A stretch of DNA of 64,000 nucleotides from Nymphaea colorata. Lineage: Eukaryota > Streptophyta > Magnoliopsida > Nymphaeales > Nymphaeaceae. The notes beneath the pieces were generated by a model. It had not been told where the DNA came from, did not search any database, and was given only the letters and a program-made list of their open reading frames with translations. Positions 41,066-53,697 of the stretch are shown here, piece by piece (the stretch's first letter is position 1; each line of letters begins with the position of its first letter). The position numbers were made by a program, and so were the translations under genes. The DNA is taken from assembly GCF_008831285.2 (NCBI RefSeq), contig NC_045149.1, positions 20,785,035 to 20,849,034 of the forward strand, given 5' to 3'.

Positions 41066-41373
41066 ATGGAGGAAGAATTATCAGAGTTCTGTCTGTCTCA
41101 GGGAGGGAGGAGGAGGAGGAGGGGAGTCAAGTGTGGGACAGTGGGAGGTGGAACCCGACGACTGCCAAGCAGATACAGAGGACATCATCTCAGCTCTGCT
41201 CCTACGGCATGATTGAAAGCAAAAACGTTTTCTACTGGTTTCAGAACAACAGGGCCAGGGAGAGACAGAAGCGCCGGAAGATCTTTGACAAGGATGACAA
41301 GAAGAAGACCACCGCTGCTGCTGCTGCTGCTGCATGTAGTTGCCTGCTTCATTTCTTTTTAACAATCCACTGA
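41066..41373 (+). pseudogene. WUSCHEL-related homeobox (WOX5/7-like) relic
   Basis: An ATG at 41066 opens a frame reading MEEELSEFC and later GVKCGTVG. One frame over, the sequence continues with GRWNPTT, then [15 protein letters not shown] and [23 protein letters not shown], then an alanine run, with a stop at 41371-41373. WOX homeodomains carry about 19 further residues (helix 1 and loop) between WNPTT and the QIQ motif; these are absent with no room for an intron. The recognition helix is otherwise kept, with NN-R replacing the usual [15 protein letters not shown] is typical of the WOX5/7 branch. The frame change plus the homeodomain deletion make a functional protein unlikely, so it is called a degenerate copy. 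Confidence 0.7.
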
Positions 41374-41649
41374 TCCAGCACCTAGCTAGTCAGCACCCAA
41401 TAAATTTTGTTACTAAAAAGTGTTTCAAGAGTGGCCCACAGCCAACTAATGCTCTGCTGCTTCAAAAATTGTGGGAAAAAATTTGTTAGAACTACTCTTG
41501 CTCTATACAGAACTCACAGTGCAGAGACTTCGTTTTTTTCTGAAAAGGCCCAAAGGCATCCAACCTTGCAAAGGATGAGCACGATGCAACAACATTAGTA
41601 AGTGATTACTAGCGTGCAGTTGCCATTTCACATCTCTCTCTCTCTCTCT

Positions 41650-42816
41650 CTAGCTGAAGGTTACGAAAGCAGAATCAAGCAGCCCCTGGTACTCATCATC
41701 TGCATCAAAACCGAACTCTTCATCAATCCTCGTTGTTCTCAAGCTCTTGAAGCGCCCGCTGCTCTTGAGCTCTTCATAGTAAGCCTTCAACTCTCCCACC
41801 TCCTCCCCACTAATTTCAATCCTGAAAATCATAAAAGGGTCCTCCTTCACACCCCAAAGCTCATCTCTGGTGCTCAAGATTTTACCCTTGAAACCCTTCT
41901 CCACATACATCTCCCCAAAGCATCCCACACAACCCCACACATTTCTTGCATCATCCCATACAACCACCAAGTTGGTTCCCATCTTCAATGCGTAGATCTT
42001 GCCCTTGAACTCCACCAAGCACGGCATCGTCTCTTCCATCGACTGCAACGCCTCCGGCCACATCCCCGGCACCATCTTCCACTCTCCTTCTTGGTAAAAC
42101 TCGCCGGAATGCACCATTTTCAGGCCGGAACCGGTCATCTTCCGGCCACCCACCACCCAAATCTTCCCCTTGTGGACCAGTCCCGCGGCCATGAACCTGG
42201 GTTCGTTGAGGCTGGGCAATTGATGCCACTCCCCACCATCGTCCAAGGCTCCGACCACACCGGTGGTCCGTGAAAAATCACAGCCGCCGGCGATGAAGAG
42301 GCGGGAGTTGAGACCAATGCAGGTAGGCCAGAGGGGGAGAGAGAAGTGAGGCGTCGGGACGGTGGTAGTGGTCCAGGAAACGGGATTCCCTGCACCGGAG
42401 CAGCGGAAGAGGAGGACGGAAGAGGTGACGGTGTTGTAGAGGAGGAGGAAGAAGTGGGTGGTGGTGGAGGCGGCTTGCCGTGGGAGGACGTGGTAGGCGG
42501 AGGGAATGTCGGGGGGAAGAAGGGGGACCAAGCGGCGGTAGAGGAGGTCGAGGAAGAAGAAGCGGGTGGTCGTGGTGGAGAGGAGGAAGAGGTAGAGCCA
42601 AGCTTCCGACGGAAGGGAGAGGGATCGGCGGACGGGGTCGATGCTGGACGGAGACAGGGCGGCCTTCCAGGCGGTGGAGGTGACGGCAGCGGTGGCGCGG
42701 CACCGGCTGGGTAGGCGGGCGAGGCAGAGTAGAGCTAGATCGTCTGGTAGCCCTGGGATGAGTGCGGTGCTAGACCTAGTTGGCTTTGCCTCTTCGGACG
42801 GTTCCATCGTCATCAT
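41650..42816 (-). CDS. F-box/kelch-repeat protein, intronless
   Basis: Single-exon gene of 388 aa. An F-box at about residues 19-58 (LIPGLPDDLALLCLARLPSR, then W50) should bind the SKP1-like subunit of an SCF ubiquitin ligase. Kelch motifs follow, clearest at about 172-211 (RLFIAGG) and 212-255 (KIWVVGGRK), forming the substrate-binding propeller. It resembles the SKIP/KFB-type plant F-box-kelch proteins that lack introns. The 5' half is markedly GC-rich at third positions compared with neighbouring DNA, which creates spurious open frames on the other strand (42346-42714). The start is the first of two adjacent ATGs. It converges with the WOX relic. The substrate cannot be inferred. Confidence 0.88.
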   Translation of the reverse strand: MMTMEPSEEAKPTRSSTALIPGLPDDLALLCLARLPSRCRATAAVTSTAWKAALSPSSIDPVRRSLSLPSEAWLYLFLLSTTTTRFFFLDLLYRRLVPLLPPDIPSAYHVLPRQAASTTTHFFLLLYNTVTSSVLLFRCSGAGNPVSWTTTTVPTPHFSLPLWPTCIGLNSRLFIAGGCDFSRTTGVVGALDDGGEWHQLPSLNEPRFMAAGLVHKGKIWVVGGRKMTGSGLKMVHSGEFYQEGEWKMVPGMWPEALQSMEETMPCLVEFKGKIYALKMGTNLVVVWDDARNVWGCVGCFGEMYVEKGFKGKILSTRDELWGVKEDPFMIFRIEISGEEVGELKAYYEELKSSGRFKSLRTTRIDEEFGFDADDEYQGLLDSAFVTFS

Positions 42817-45248
42817 CTTCTTCTTCTTTTCTCTGCTCTTTTCCAGGATGATCAGATTAAACTTCTTCTCTCTCTGTCTTCTGTGAGGATTCCTCGCCTG
42901 AAAGTGGTGCTTCCTGGGTGGTGTGTACCAACTGCCCGTATTTTATCTGTAAGCCTTTTCGAAGCCCACGCGACTTGCGTGGCAGAGGAGAAAAGAAGAG
43001 GCATCGAAATTATCTATTTCAGGTTCAGATAAAATTTAACAAAAAACTCTTGCGGAAATGAAAAACCTGTATTGGCATTGTATCGTACCATCCATTTCGC
43101 CTATATATTATGCTATTGCAAATTAAGAAATTAGTAGGTACCATGCCATCCATCTTCACCTTGGCCATTAAATAAAAAGGTGGATGATGAAAAAAAAAAT
43201 TAAAAAAAAAGTTGTTGATTAATGTTAAATAACAATAATATGACAATTTCATTTTCTTTTTGTTTTTCTATCAATCATTCGTTTTATAACAATGGCAAAT
43301 CATTCTTAAACTTCATATTAACCAAATTTTTTGTTGCATCAACACATTTAGTTTTCAGTACTTTATACTTTGTGATGTTTTCCTTTTGCAGCCAATTGAC
43401 AGAAGATCATGGTGAAATACATTGTTAAAATATGTAATAGAAATCAGCAGCATATGCGTATTGCAATTCGACAAATACATCTAAATTGATTTTTCGATTC
43501 TTTTTCAACTATTCTTTTTGTTTGTTTGTTTAGGAATTTAATATTTCGTTTGTAAATGCCTCATAGAAAAAACTAAATATAGAAAAGCGAGAGTAATAAT
43601 TGGTGGATGCTGAGGAAGAAGAGCAAAATCTGATGTTGGAAAAGCAAGGTGGAAGTTGGTGGATCTCTGCCAGAATATTAGAGTTGCTGTAGATAGTGAA
43701 AGTTTGGGTTTTTGGATTTCAATTCACGGTAGGTTCATCTTTCTATGCTTAATTGCTTTATATGGAAGCATAGATGACAAGTTTCTCATGTGACCCTCCT
43801 CCAAACCAACTGATCTGTAATATGTTTTTCTTTTTCCTTCATTTGTGTGGTTCAATAATGTGCTTTTATTTGAAATCAAATCAACCAAAACCAAGATAGA
43901 AGATAATAATTGAGCCCTATTATATATGAACATAATTCCTTTCAATTTTGATCAATATCAGGTTTCGCATGTGAAATGCTACGATCCATTCCCTTAAGCA
44001 ACGTTAGGAGATTTCACATATGAAGTCTTCCAATTCATTTTATTGAGCAATATCAACAGTAAACATGAAATAGTGGGAGTCCCATGAGGATCAATCATTC
44101 AAATTGAAAGTTCTGTAAACTTGGAGTTTTATGCTGCCAAAGATTACTACTAAGAAAATGAGTAAATGCTTCTCTGGGGTTTCCTCGTGTAAAGAAAAGA
44201 AAAACATGCATTTTTTTTTTGAATTTAAGCTTAAGATGAGTATGATTTCATGTCCTTTATAGTAGTGACTTTCAATACATGATATGACAAAGTCCGACTC
44301 ATTTGCAAACTGTTTTCATTCAAGTCCTGCACAGGCTGGTAATCAAGACACAAGTAGTAATTGGGTCAAAGAATATATGAGCACCCATTTTTTAATTTTT
44401 GATTCATATGATGAGGCTATTTTGGAGCCTTTCATATCTAAGATGCTAAAATTTCAACATAAATCTGATTAATCACTCAGTTGCGGTGCTCTTCTTCATA
44501 CCAACTTGCTTTACTTTCCACAAATATGTAAAAGGTGTTTGACTCACTGGTGTTAGTGGGATCCATAGTCTTGGACTTTTTTTGACATCTATACAGAGTC
44601 ACAGACCCCATTAGCAGCACGGAATCAACGCCTTTCTTTGTGGTTGAGACAAGTGATCGAGCTTGACTTTCAAGCCAGGAAAGGTATCTCTGCATGTCAA
44701 ACGAACCAAAAAAAAAAGTGATTTATATTATAATTCATATTAAGTCAGGGAAGTCTAAGTCTATGCCATTAGTTTAAAGGTAGGATGTTGCTTTGAAAGA
44801 CATTCTTGTTGATAAAAAAGACTACAAGAGCCTTCTTAATATGAAGAAGAATAAGCTTAAGCTTCAAATGCTTTCAACTAAGCACAGATTTTGTGTCATA
44901 TATGTTTGAATTCAAATGTTCAAGTATATAATATTAAAATGTGAACGAGTTTTTTGTTATTCATTCAAAATCAAGAGTCCAAAGTGTATGAGTTCCTTTT
45001 TTTCTTTGAAAAGAGAGAGATTAAGCACGCCCACTTTTGAGCTTGATCTTAGTCAGGCACTGCTGCAGCCTAATCTCAACCTAAGCAGAGAACAACAGAT
45101 CGAGCGTATATGATCGATTCATGAACAGAAGTACTAGAATTGATGCTGATCAGCCGTTGGAGATGGGGGATAGATAGAAAGACGGTGGCACCACACGATT
45201 CAAATCTAAAAGGACCTTTGAGACCATGAGTCTGCTTCACGCATCCCC
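42817..45248. other. Intergenic region between divergent F-box/kelch and PLGG1 genes
   Basis: AT-rich DNA that should hold both promoters. Short open frames at 44284-44472 (plus) and 44477-44695 (minus) have unbiased composition but match nothing I recognise. No clear repeats or RNAs. Confidence 0.55.
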
Positions 45249-45279
45249 ATGGCGTCCGTGTCCACCATCCCCAGAATAG
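45226..45279 (+). other. Upstream ORF overlapping the PLGG1 start
   Basis: An ATG with A at -3 (45226-45228) opens an 18-codon frame including the stop (ends CCA GAA TAG at 45279) that overlaps the PLGG1 start codon in another frame. It matters only if the transcript begins upstream of 45226. Confidence 0.4.
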
Positions 45280-48200
45280 TTGCGCCACACTCTCAGAAAT
45301 TCCAAAAAGTGCCTCGGTTGAGGCCCATTTACGTCCATGGCTCTTGGGCAATGAATGCAGCTCCTCAATCTCAAAAATACGGGTTACCCACCAAGAATCT
45401 TGGAGGTCGACCTAGTTTCGTTCAGATGGGTTTCGTCAAAAGTAGCAGAAATCAGCGATTCCTCGCAAGATCATCTTCTTTCAGCGACTCCGTTTCTTCC
45501 AAAGGCTTCCAGAAGGTTCACTTCGATCTTGGTCTTCCCTTTTGTTCACTTCTTTGGACAGAACCATGTCTAAGGACGTGCAAGTTCACCTTTTATTCAG
45601 TAGTATCATGCTCCTGTTGTCCATAAGTAGTTTCGGTAGCTAAATTTTCGGAAACAGAGATGACCACTGTGATTTAGATCGAATTTTGATGAGAAATTTG
45701 TGTCTTTGATTCGCATAAGAATGGATGAATATCCCTCTGGATGGTTTAACCGTCGAAATTTTAAGATTGTAACATCTATGATCAATTGTAGCATCTATAA
45801 TCCATTTGTTATTGCATTTGGACTTGTTTACGGGAGTGTGTGAAGTCATGAGTTCTTATTTAATCAGGTGGTCCAGATCCTACACTTGCTTGTGTCTCTT
45901 GGGATAATTGTGGCAATGGACAAGATTCTGAAGAAGGTCTTCATATCTGCTGCCATTAAGTTTCCGAGCGCTCTGTTTGGGATGTTTTGCGTTTTCTCTA
46001 TTCTGATGGTACTGGATTCCGTTGTGTCTTCTGCTGCTGCGGGATTGATGAGCTTCTTTGAGCCTGCAATTTTGTTTATCCAGAGATGGCTTCCTTTATT
46101 TTATGTACCATCATTAGTAGTGCTGCCTTTGGCAGTTAAGGATATACCTGCAACTTCCGGTGCCAAGATTTTCTTCATCTTAGGTACGTATCCTTTTCTG
46201 AGGATTTTCTGTTCTTAGCTTTTCATGTTCCGCAGATTTTTCTTAACTAAATGGAGATTCGAAATGATAGTGACCTCTAACCTTGATCATCTGCTTATTT
46301 ATGGATTTCACTCTCTCGGTAGCCTGAGAAATGATATTCCTTGCCTGATGACACCTTTTCCCCCTTCCACTTGCATTGGATTGCAGTAAGTGCTTCATGC
46401 GATGTATACAAAGCCATCACCATGAACTGGGTTAGCACAACCTCCCAGATCTTTGGGGAAGTAGTAAAATATTTTGCCATCCTATACGTGGTCAAGAATG
46501 CAGTTTTTTACACTTTTATTGCTTTGGTCTTCGTAGTCACTTTATTCTGTGGATGGAAAAAATGCAGTTGGTGGATGGGTCGCTTCTCTTTCAGTGGCAG
46601 GATACACTGCAATTACGGTCAGGAAGATGGTTAAGACAGAAATGATACCTGCCGAGCCCATGTCAAAGCCTCCTCCCTTTTCGGTTATAGAGATATGGAC
46701 GTGGGCTACTATACTCGTTTCATCGTTTGTCTTTGCATTAGTCTCCCCAACAGCACTTGGGACAACTGCAAGAACTTGCCTTCCCTTCTTGCTTGCAGCT
46801 ACAGTACTAGGATACATGGTCGGCTCGGGGTAATTTGCAGTATTTTCTTTTTCAGATGAATGTGGCTCAATATTTTCTTATTTTTTATGGCTTACTGTCG
46901 TGTGAATTTCAGATTATCACCTGGTGTGAGGAAGGTGTTTCATCCAATTATCTGTTGTGCATTATCTGCAGACGTGGCAGCATTCTTCTATGGTTTTTTT
47001 TCAGGTTCTGGACTGGAACCTGTTTTAGGTACAACTTTAGTGCCTTGATTTTTTCTTATTGATCTCAATATATCAATGCTCCCAACTCAAGTTATATTCA
47101 ATCATGCAATACATGATGATGAAACAGTTGCTTCTTGCATTATCTGCTATTTTCCTGTCGCATAATGTCAAGAAAGAGGGTGCTTGTCTTTTTTTGAAAG
47201 AAGTGCTGTTCATTCTAGGCTTCTAACTACATACTGTTTGAATAAAAAATCTTTAACTAGTGCCATGCATATGCAGCACCCTTAATGGTGACCATCATCC
47301 CTATCTGGAATTCTTACAGATGAGATGCCACACTGCTGGCTGTCTTGACAGTTGACACCTCCTGTCATGTTTACATGCTTATTTTTTATTTGATTATCAA
47401 AATTTTCCCTTTGGCATGCTTTGGCTCATTAGCTAGCTTTACTGCAAAAAATTTAATCACTTCCGGTCTAGTTTGATTTGAAGTTCTGGCCACACATTTA
47501 GAAGGTATGAGTGTGATACTGGAATGCATCACTTTAGTTCCAACAATGTCAGTTAAATACTACAATATTATTGATCTTCAGCTACTTTTAGTCAGAGGAA
47601 TAGTTGTGTATCATTTGCTGTTGAAGTTTGTCTTTATCTAAGGATAGGAAGGTTCCCTAGTAAATGGTAATATCTAATAAAATGGGTGCGGATGGATGAA
47701 TACAGGATTCACATTTAATTCATCTAAGAACTAAATTCTGAAAATATGTCTGCAAATGTATCCAAATTAAACTATACCCAAAATGTGCTGTAAGTTTGGA
47801 CCAGCTATTAGCTTTTAATGCCGGATTCAGTAGGAAATGTATACCTGTACACAGAGATGTGCAAGTTCTCATGTAGATGGTATAAGTGGATTCCATTGGC
47901 ATGTGTTTCAACACACTCCTGTGAAGGTCTGACCAAGTGTTCTTGCACATTAAAATTGCTAACTTCCTGCTGGCTGTTACTGCATGCTTTTCAAATGTCT
48001 GGCTAAGATAATGTGAAGAGAATCATTTTTTTGCTTCTTCACCATTCAAATTTTCAACGTTCTTTTTACCTTCTTTGTTCACTTCTGTACAAGTGTTCAT
48101 AAGTTGTGGTCTTATGCAGGAGACTATCTCACTAAAGTGTCATCAAATCCTGGAGCTGGTGACATCTTAATGGGATTCCTAGGCTCAGTCATTATTTCCT

Positions 48201-50358
48201 TTGCCTTTTCAATGTTCAAGCAAAGAAAGGTAAGGACAAAAAGCTAATCATCTTAAGCTTTGTAGCTAAAAGCATACTAAGACGTCAACCTAGGTGACAA
48301 ACTTAGGCTGTCCAAACAAAAAAGTGTTACCTTTTTCTTTTCAATAACTTTATTCTCTACCTTTTTTTGTTTGTTCTATCTTATAATGGCTTGATTAAGG
48401 CAGAGTTTTTCAAGGCCCCCATTTTTCCCTTTCTTTCTTTATCCCCTTTTTTCTGTTGAATGGAACTTCCTAGGCCTTCCTATGGGATCTCTGCCTAGGC
48501 TCACCTAGTGCTTTTAGCTGCACACTTCAGAAGCTTGTGCAAGAAAAGTTCATGAAACATTTCAAGGTTATTGACCAATGACCACTAACATAAATGCCTA
48601 TTGGTATGAACTTTTACGTTCCAGCTAGACATTCCGGTAAATCTAAAATGTAAAATAAAATGTAGTTCAATGTTTAGCTTTACTGTATTCCCAGATAACA
48701 CATTTCTGTATTTTTTCAGCTAGTAAAAAGGCATGCTGCAGAGATCTTCTCTGCTGTGATGATTTCCACAGTTTTCTCCTTATATTCTACTGCTATTGTT
48801 GGACGGCTTCTCAACTTGGAATCTGCTTTGACCATATCAATCTTGCCTAGATGTATCACTGTTGCTCTGGCTCTCAGCATTGTCTCGTTTTTTGAAGGTA
48901 CGCAAATCTCTGGTCACTCTAATGTGCAAAAACTTTTTAGATATTGTCTTATAGCTCGTTTCGCCATAGGCATCACTATCTTGGCACGACAGATGGTTGT
49001 GATGTATGATTTCATGTTTAGCTCTTGACCCATGAGAGCATCTGGGGATGTTGCAATGCAATACTTTGAGCCAGTAACATATAAGTGTCTGATCTTTAGG
49101 CATTAACAATATTTTTCCTTGTTTTTCCCGCCCTTATAATGGAGAACCTAGCCTAGGGAGAAGAAGAACACGCCTAGATTAAACAAATGGGCAGAGATGG
49201 GTTTGTCCCCATCTCTACCACCGCAAGCATGTTTTGCTATTGCATGTTACAAATCCTTTTCCTTAATAATTAAATTTGAATGCATATCGACAAACTCGAA
49301 ACTGTTTGAAAAATCGATAAATAACATATCCAAGGAACAGGAACAACAAAAAATTAAGAGGATATTTGAGCTTTTTCTTTGTCATTATTATCCATTACGG
49401 GCAGTAAACGAGTTAAGGGACGGAGTTGTCTATTTTTCTTCAAGGAAACTCTTTTCTTATGAGGAACTGCTGAGAAGAACTATCAGATGTTTCTTGCCAC
49501 TGAGATGTTTGGTAATGTTGGTTCATGCATTCAGAATAAATGTCTGTTGTGCAACATAAATCTTGCTTATTCAAGTTTATCTGCCACCATTAGGATGTCA
49601 TATTTTTACTTGTGGTGTCCGTATCCACAAAATGCATGTGTTTGTGTCCTTGATTTCTATAAGCTCTAGGATCCAACATTGAGTATGCTTGGGAAGAGTG
49701 AACTCAGGTTGTCTGCCTCTTGATGTTCAGGTGCAAATCCATCACTGACTGCAGCTGTGGTTGTTTTGACGGGGCTTGTTGGTGCCAATTTTGTGCAAGC
49801 AATGCTTGACAAACTTGGATTATATGATCCTATTGCTCGAGGACTTGCGACAGCTTCTAGGTGTGTTACTTTCTTCACTTGGTCGAATTTTGTCTGGTTT
49901 CTTTCTGCATTCTAATTTAAATACGTAAATACATGTTTTATAATTTTTATTGTTTTATTAATGGGTCTTGCAACAAATTCATCAAATTGTGGCAGATGAT
50001 GTCCAACTTTAGTGCTGTACAGCCTTCATATTTCATTAATCTTTGGTAGAGACTGCGTAAAATATTTTACTGAAAGCAATTCACATGAACAGGACAAAAT
50101 TGTTGCCCATTAAATTACTTCAATGTGAATGGCTCCATGGTGGCTATGACGGATTTAGCGGATTCTGTTTTGAACAAATCCTTCTGGATGATTGATTTTG
50201 TATTCTTCCTAGCTTTGGATGGAAAGACTATCAAAAAAAGGAAAACAGTAATTGGATTGTTAAGGACTTCAGAACTGCATAGGGATCCTAACATAGTTGG
50301 AAGATAAAGTTTTTAATGATGAGACTGTACTCATCTATGTCACACAGATGCGGGTGCA

Positions 50359-50401
<43 letters not shown>

Positions 50402-50932
50402 ACAGTTAGCAAACAGTCGTTCTTTTAATTATTGTTGCACTAGTTTACCATTTGGATTCTTCCATCGCAAGCATTTAACATTGCAATCACATAAAGCAGC
50501 CTAAGGCTTGTAAAGTTAGGATCCGATTGTATCTGCCAGATAAACATGTTGCTCTTGCCTGAGATTAACTAGATTTTTTAATGTATTTCTTTGTTTAAAA
50601 CATACCAATTAAATTTAATCATGGACTGTATAACGTTAAGGAAAAAGCATTCAATCATGTGTCAGTCTATGGTTAATGGTCCATGTCTATTCCTCTTAAA
50701 ACTTTGTTCATGTCATTTTTAACATTTCACTTGTAAAAGCCGTCATCCAACATTCTGAAGTTGTTTTATGATCTGTTTCAGTGCCCATGGATTGGGAACA
50801 GCAGCATTGTCAGCCAAGGAGCCTGAGGCTTTGCCATTCTGTGCAATTGCTTATGCGTTGACAGGCATATTTGGCTCGTTACTTTGTTCAATTCCCACTG
50901 TTAGGCAAAGCTTACTGCTGATTGTTGGATGA
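45249..50932 (+). CDS. PLGG1: Plastidal glycolate/glycerate translocator (PLGG1-like, LrgA-LrgB fusion), 8 exons
   Basis: PLGG1 exports glycolate from and imports glycerate into chloroplasts during photorespiration, at the inner envelope. Exons: 45249-45515, 45868-46183, 46568-46829, 46913-47028, 48120-48229, 48720-48897, 49731-49860, 50782-50932; 1530 nt, 509 aa, near the Arabidopsis length. Exon 1 encodes a serine- and arginine-rich chloroplast transit peptide of about 89 residues. The LrgA-like part (exon 2) contains HLLVSLGIIVAMDK and FIQRWLPLFYVPSLVVLPL. The LrgB-like part has VRKVFHPIICCALSA, AGDILMGFLGSV, SILPRCITVALALSI and the C-terminal SAHGLGTAALSAKEPEALPF. About twelve membrane helices are expected. 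All introns are GT-AG with consistent phases. The start lies in a good context (CCATGGCG). Confidence 0.95.
50363..50399. repeat. (TA)n microsatellite in PLGG1 intron 7
   Basis: A 37-bp TA run inside the last PLGG1 intron. Confidence 0.95.
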
Positions 50933-53530
50933 TAAACTTAGCTTGTTGAGTTTGTACGTGGACAACGTGTTGTACATACAGTGGTTCTAGATAAAAGTTG
51001 AAGAGAACCACCTGAATTCAGTTTCAATTAAGTTGATGATGAAAGAAAAGAATGATTTTGATCAGAAATTTTTTTCTCAAGAATACAATGAATCGACGTG
51101 TTTCTGCTGTTGCAGTAAAGGTGTTTCTCCGCAATTTGAAATCAGCATCACATGCACAAATTCAACAATTACTTTAACAGACCTAACATGGATATGTGTA
51201 AACATGATTATAAAGTCATTAACCTCCAGCAGATGGTTTTCAGATTATAAAGTCATTTGATCGTTGATGTTTGTGTGCGTACATTTTTCAAAAAAAGATT
51301 GGACCTTCTTAGGGGGCGTTTGATAATTTCTGATCTTAAATACATGTTTTGATGTGATAGAAAGATAGAAGATTTACAATAGATCTATGGTTCGTCAAAC
51401 TTACTTGGGGTCCTATTCTTACTTTTTTTACAGTGGCAGAAAATCTGATCTAAGGTCTGTGGGTGGGAGGTGAGAATCTTGGGGGAGATCCCCAGCAGGG
51501 TTGGAAATTATTGTCATTTGATTTGAACAGCAGAAAAAGAATGGAAATGCACCTAGCTTTCTTTTTTCATGGGACCTGTCGTCAAAGTTCAGTCTGCTAT
51601 ATGCAAACTTTTCTCTCATGAAAGTTAAATTTACAGATCTTTAAAAAGGCCGAGTTTCTTCCCTTTTTCATGCTTTTCTAACTGAAAAGGACGTTTCAGT
51701 GACATTTTGCCAAGCATGGTCCACAGAGGTGCATCGTTGGGTGCCCAAGTTCATGAGATCTCCCCAAAGGGATTTTCTTTGTTCTTGTCTTGGAAATTTT
51801 GGCAGAATATGCAACATATAAGTTCATGGCATCCACAGTTTCTAACTCAAAAGTCGGCTTTTATATGGGATCACATCCAGGTCGAACCTGATCCATGGAT
51901 GGTTTCACATTTATAAGGAATAAAGGAGCACAACTGGCAGTAGAATGTTCAAAAGAAATCAGATACAGTAATTCTCCTTTTGATATAAATAGGTTTGGTG
52001 AGATTGCAACTAATACGAAATGATTTCCCAAAGAGAAATCTAGGCCCCATCTTTTGATTATAATCTAAAAGTTGATTTCACATTTCTGATTTTCTTATGA
52101 TTTCCGTATAAATGGACTCGTTCTACTTGCAGAACAGTGTGATTTTTGTACTTGAAAGCTTTTAATCTTCAAGGGACATAATCATCATTTCGATTGGCAT
52201 GCTCTGATGCATTTGCAAATAACCACCTGAGAATTGCAAATGACTGCCTGACTTTATCAAAAAACAGACATTGGTTCTTGAACGGGAATATATTTAAAAA
52301 CTAACGAATTATATATGTCTTTCAAGTCGATTTCCCTACAACCACGCAAAAGAGGAAGAAAAATCACAGATGAATAAGAAAAAAAATGCAAATTGCAAAG
52401 AACTCTTTAATCAAGGACATTTTTACCAAAAAGTCTTGTTAAAAATATTTGAGCATTGTGCTGACACATTCTATAAATCTAAACAGTTATTTATAACTTG
52501 TCAAATCTTGGGCAGTCAGTTATAAATATGTCAAAAGTTAGGAATTGTTCTTAAATATCTCTAAGCTTTTATTTTAGAAAGCTGTCGAGAAAGGGTTAGG
52601 CGAATATTAAAGAATTCAAAAGCGTTGAGATTCTTTTTGATATCATCGCTCAAGAATGCCCTTTATGAAAAAAGAAGAACAAAAAAAAGGGGTCCTTCTT
52701 TTCCTCCCCTAACAACTCTTGGTGGGGGCACTAATTTAATATTTTAATTTTTTTGAGACATTTACATATATAAACAATCAATATATCAAAACATATTAAC
52801 ATAATATTAAACTAATTTTGTGAATCAACCACCATGAAGCTTTACCAATTCTAAAACATTTAAAACAATTACACTTGCTCTTCATGATGCCAGCGAGAAG
52901 GGGGGTGGAGTGTCAGGGTTTTACGCCATCAGGCAATGCAGATTCCTCCAAAGCAAGTCAGACTCCATTGGCACAATTAATGAACCCCAAATCATGCACT
53001 GCTACCTTTTTGATAAAAAGATGGGCTGTACATGAGCCGAGTTGAGCCTGAACTTGACCAGTTGCAGAAACTCGAGCTCGGCTCAAACTCGAGTCAAGCT
53101 CTTTATAACAAGCTCGAGCTCGACTTGACTACACAAAATTGAGTTTGAACTCAACTTGTTTATCTCATTTAACCCGTTTACTCATTAACTTGTGTAAGCA
53201 TTAACTCGTGTAAATGTTAACTCGTGTAACTTGTGAAGATTTGTTTTTACCCTTAAAATTAAAACCGATGATTCAATGAACTGGTTTTGGATTTGTTTGT
53301 GGCATGACAAAAAAGAAATCGCTAACGTTGCATGAAGAACTTCCGAAAGGTTTTATCTTTGACTCTTTTTCCCCCAATAATAAGTAGCAAAAACTCCAGA
53401 AAAGATCTCTTTAGGGTACTCAAATTCAGTGAGAATTGTCAACAAGCGTGTCTATTGAGCCATTCATCTCATATCTCAAGCATTATCAAATTTAGAAAGC
53501 GAAATATGAATTTGTTCATATTTTCACTCT

Positions 53531-53561
<31 letters not shown>

Positions 53562-53659
53562 ATAGCATCATCACGCTCTCAACTTCAAAAACTTGAATCT
53601 TTCAGACACGGTGGATTTGGGGCTTGAACAGATGTCGGAGCTCAATGCAACCTTTCAAA

Positions 53660-53697
53660 ATGGATATGGATATAGATATGGATATGGATGTGGATGT
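53660..53697. repeat. Degenerate GGATAT hexanucleotide run
   Basis: GGATAT repeats with variants (AGATAT, GGATGT) over about 38 bp, preceded by a separate (CT)n-(CTAT)n run at 53528-53563. Confidence 0.85.

Noticed and set aside
42346-42714. Long glycine- and arginine-rich open frame on the plus strand
   Set aside because: It is the antisense shadow of the GC-rich part of the F-box/kelch gene.
46341-46634. Open frame in PLGG1 intron 2 that could be an alternative exon
   Set aside because: Exons 2 and 3 join in phase without it and match the known family sequence; the frame has no conserved motif.
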